From the NCBI RefSeq assembly GCF_040750395.1, contig NZ_JBFLVD010000018.1:124001-188000 (forward strand): a stretch of DNA of 64,000 nt, read 5' to 3'. Position numbers and translations under genes: made by a program. Under the pieces are notes generated by a model that saw only the letters and a list, made by a program, of their open reading frames with translations, was not told the DNA's origin and did no database searches. Within the stretch, counting starts at the first letter, position 1. Every line of letters begins with the position of its first letter. Shown one piece after another: positions 62,592-64,000 of the stretch. This DNA comes from Scandinavium sp002470465. Lineage in GTDB: Bacteria > Pseudomonadota > Gammaproteobacteria > Enterobacterales > Enterobacteriaceae.

Positions 62592-62610
62592 AATAAAACG
62601 TTGTTTTAAT
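62592..62610. promoter_or_regulatory. KdgR-like operator 1 of the TRAP operon
   Basis: AATAAAACGTTGTTTTAAT, 20 bp upstream of the dctP-like start, differs at only two positions from the box before kdgK read on the minus strand (AATGGAACGTTGTTTTAAT). Its closeness to the start suits repression. Confidence 0.65.
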
Positions 62611-62649
62611 TTTGCGTTTAAAAACTAGCCTGGTGTCAGGAAAACGACG

Positions 62650-62663
62650 GTGAGACGCCTCAC
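62650..62663. promoter_or_regulatory. CRP-like site of the TRAP operon
   Basis: GTGA-GACGCC-TCAC has both conserved half-site cores at the exact 6-bp spacing of cAMP-CRP sites. It lies between the two KdgR-like boxes. Confidence 0.6.
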
Positions 62664-62675
62664 AAAAGCTACAAT

Positions 62676-62694
62676 TGTGAAACGTTGGTTTAAT
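62676..62694. promoter_or_regulatory. KdgR-like operator 2 of the TRAP operon (weaker)
   Basis: TGTGAAACGTTGGTTTAAT shares the GAAACGTTG.TTTAAT pattern with the stronger box 84 bp away, but departs at several positions. Confidence 0.45.
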
Positions 62695-62743
62695 GTTTTG
62701 ATAACAATATTTCAGAGCGGATCACAATTTCCGCCCTGAGGAA

Positions 62744-62989
62744 TCAATGGCCTTTTCGAATCAAATACTGATAAGGCAGACTTTCGGTTTGCTGAGCAAT
62801 CAGCTCATGTTCCATAAAGCGGCAGAAGCCGGGGATGTCACGGGTGGTTGCCGGATCGTCGGCGATAATCAGCAGCGTTTCGCCCACGGGCATTGTACGC
62901 ACGGTTTTACGCACCATCATTACTGGCTCCGGGCAGCGCAGGCCTTGTGCGTCCAGGGTGTGGTCAGCGGCAGAAAAAAGATCGCTCAT
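62744..62989 (-). CDS. tusA: Sulfurtransferase TusA
   Basis: 81-residue sulfur carrier (formerly SirA/YhhP), same length as E. coli. Accepts persulfide from IscS on Cys19 in LRCPEPVMMVRK and passes it to TusBCD for tRNA 2-thiouridine synthesis. In E. coli it neighbours zntA directly; here the TRAP operon is inserted between them. Confidence 0.97.
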   Translation of the reverse strand: MSDLFSAADHTLDAQGLRCPEPVMMVRKTVRTMPVGETLLIIADDPATTRDIPGFCRFMEHELIAQQTESLPYQYLIRKGH

Positions 62990-63156
62990 GGTTCACTCAG
63001 TCAGTCAAAAACCGCATTAGTTTACGCGCACTTTTTTGTGGCGCAAGGCAGGTTAACGATTGCGCGAAAATTAGCCGTTGCAAAGCGCAACGAACGCAGT
63101 ATCATGCGGCGGTTTTCATTGGGTTCCCTCACCCCAACCACTAAAAAGGTCACAAT

Positions 63157-63822
63157 ATGACGATGTTTTCTCAGGCCCAGCGCGTAAAAGCGTTGTTCTG
63201 GCTTTCGCTTTTTCATCTGCTGGTGATCACGTCCAGCAACTATCTGGTGCAGCTTCCGGTCTCCGTTTTTGGTTTTCACACCACCTGGGGCGCCTTCAGC
63301 TTTCCGTTTATTTTCCTCGCCACGGATTTAACCGTGCGTATTTTTGGCGCGCCGCTGGCCCGCTGGATTATTTTTGCGGTGATGGTGCCGGCTTTGCTGA
63401 TTTCCTATGTCATCTCTTCGCTATTTTATATGGGCGAGTGGCAGGGCTTCGCCGCCCTCGGCAGCTTCAACCTGTTCGTGGCGCGCATCGCCGCCGCCAG
63501 CTTTATGGCCTATGCGCTGGGGCAGATCCTTGATGTAGGCGTCTTTAACCGCCTGCGTAAAAGCCGCCACTGGTGGCTTGCACCGACGGCCTCGACGCTG
63601 TTTGGCAATATCAGCGATACCGTCGCCTTCTTCTTCATTGCCTTCTGGCGCAGCACGGACCCGTTTATGGCCAGCCACTGGCAGGAAATCGCGCTGGTCG
63701 ACTACAGCTTCAAGTTGCTCATCAGTATCGTATTCTTCCTGCCGATGTACGGCGTATTGCTGAATATGCTGTTGAAAAGGCTCGCAGATAAATCTGAAAT
63801 CCCCGCTTTTCAGCACGGGTAA
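63157..63822 (+). CDS. yhhQ: Queuosine precursor transporter YhhQ (QPTR/ECF-like)
   Basis: 221-residue inner-membrane protein with about six helices (LFHLLVITSSNYLVQLPVSV and others), the family that imports preQ0/preQ1 for tRNA queuosine. Same length as E. coli YhhQ, divergent from tusA as in E. coli. Confidence 0.95.
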   Translation: MTMFSQAQRVKALFWLSLFHLLVITSSNYLVQLPVSVFGFHTTWGAFSFPFIFLATDLTVRIFGAPLARWIIFAVMVPALLISYVISSLFYMGEWQGFAALGSFNLFVARIAAASFMAYALGQILDVGVFNRLRKSRHWWLAPTASTLFGNISDTVAFFFIAFWRSTDPFMASHWQEIALVDYSFKLLISIVFFLPMYGVLLNMLLKRLADKSEIPAFQHG

Positions 63823-63895
63823 GCGTGCATTTCACGGGTTGTGATAAGATACGTGGATGTGCCGTTAATGGCCGTATATCAAAAGGAAGATGTCA

Positions 63896-64000
63896 ATGCG
63901 CAAATTGGTTAAATACGCCGGTATTGGCCTGCTGGTAATGGGTCTTGCGGCCTGTGATAACAGTGACAGCAAAGCCCCTGCCCAGGGAGCATCCGCCGAA
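63896..64000 (+). CDS. dcrB: DcrB lipoprotein (3' truncated by window edge)
   Basis: First 35 codons only. Lipoprotein signal MRKLVKYAGIGLLVMGLAAC with lipobox LAAC (Cys20) followed by DNSDSKAP, matching E. coli DcrB, an envelope lipoprotein needed for phage C1/C6 infection. AAGGA lies 8-9 nt upstream of the ATG. The rest is beyond the window. Confidence 0.93.
   Translation, partial: MRKLVKYAGIGLLVMGLAACDNSDSKAPAQGASAE

Noticed and set aside
1..64000. Prophage, insertion sequence, integrase or toxin-antitoxin module
   Set aside because: No transposase, integrase, phage structural gene or paired small toxin/antitoxin frames were found on either strand; tRNA and rRNA genes were also not seen.

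Overview
The window is core chromosome of an enterobacterium close to Enterobacter (or Lelliottia). The proteins are near-identical in length and motif to Escherichia coli orthologues and much of the gene order matches E. coli (bcs-yhjK-dctA-yhjJ-kdgK-yhjH-yhjG-yhjE-yhjD, treF, gor-rlmJ, prlC-rsmJ, uspA-uspB-pitA-yhiN, rpoH-ftsXEY-rsmD-yhhL-yhhM-yhhN-zntA, tusA-yhhQ-dcrB). Genes typical of Enterobacter and absent from E. coli K-12 at these places are mixed in. I saw no rRNA, tRNA, CRISPR array, insertion sequence or prophage.

Layout. 1-6376: end of the cellulose operon (bcsB partial, bcsZ, bcsC). 6377-15806: c-di-GMP phosphodiesterases pdeK and pdeH, dicarboxylate carrier dctA, M16-like yhjJ, KDG kinase kdgK, AsmA-like yhjG. 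15885-24435: transporters yhjE and yhjD, a LysR/SDR divergent pair, a frameshifted GNAT acetyltransferase, a HEPN-like membrane protein and trehalase treF. 24436-28650: a locus that in E. coli holds the acid fitness island; here it holds a decayed beta-lactamase-fold gene, a YdeP-like molybdoenzyme and a MarR regulator with a perfect palindromic operator candidate. 28661-39634: gor, rlmJ, a PAP2 phosphatase, prlC (with a sigma-32 promoter), rsmJ, uspA, uspB, pitA, yhiN.

39640-42063 is an ion-homeostasis patch. A fluoride riboswitch precedes a UspA-like gene plus crcB. Convergent to it is mgtE with an M-box magnesium riboswitch and a hairpin that covers the mgtE Shine-Dalgarno sequence. An NlpC/P60 hydrolase and an 830-bp low-GC intergenic region follow, and then the complete arnBCADTEF lipid A modification operon. 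50796-59720: rpoH with a sigma-E promoter and DnaA box, ftsYEX, rsmD, yhhL/M/N and zntA with a ZntR-type 20-bp-spacer promoter. 59762-62571: a TRAP transporter operon whose upstream region carries KdgR-like boxes nearly identical to the box upstream of kdgK, plus a CRP-like site, so it is probably a uronate-type uptake system. The window ends with tusA, yhhQ and the start of dcrB.

There is no obviously exotic defence or biosynthetic island. The most rewarding observations are the two ion riboswitches, the inferred KdgR regulon linking kdgK to the TRAP operon, the replacement of the acid fitness locus, two genes being lost, a shortened BcsC, and an inverted rpoH-dcrB block relative to E. coli with crcB/mgtE/arn at the junction.
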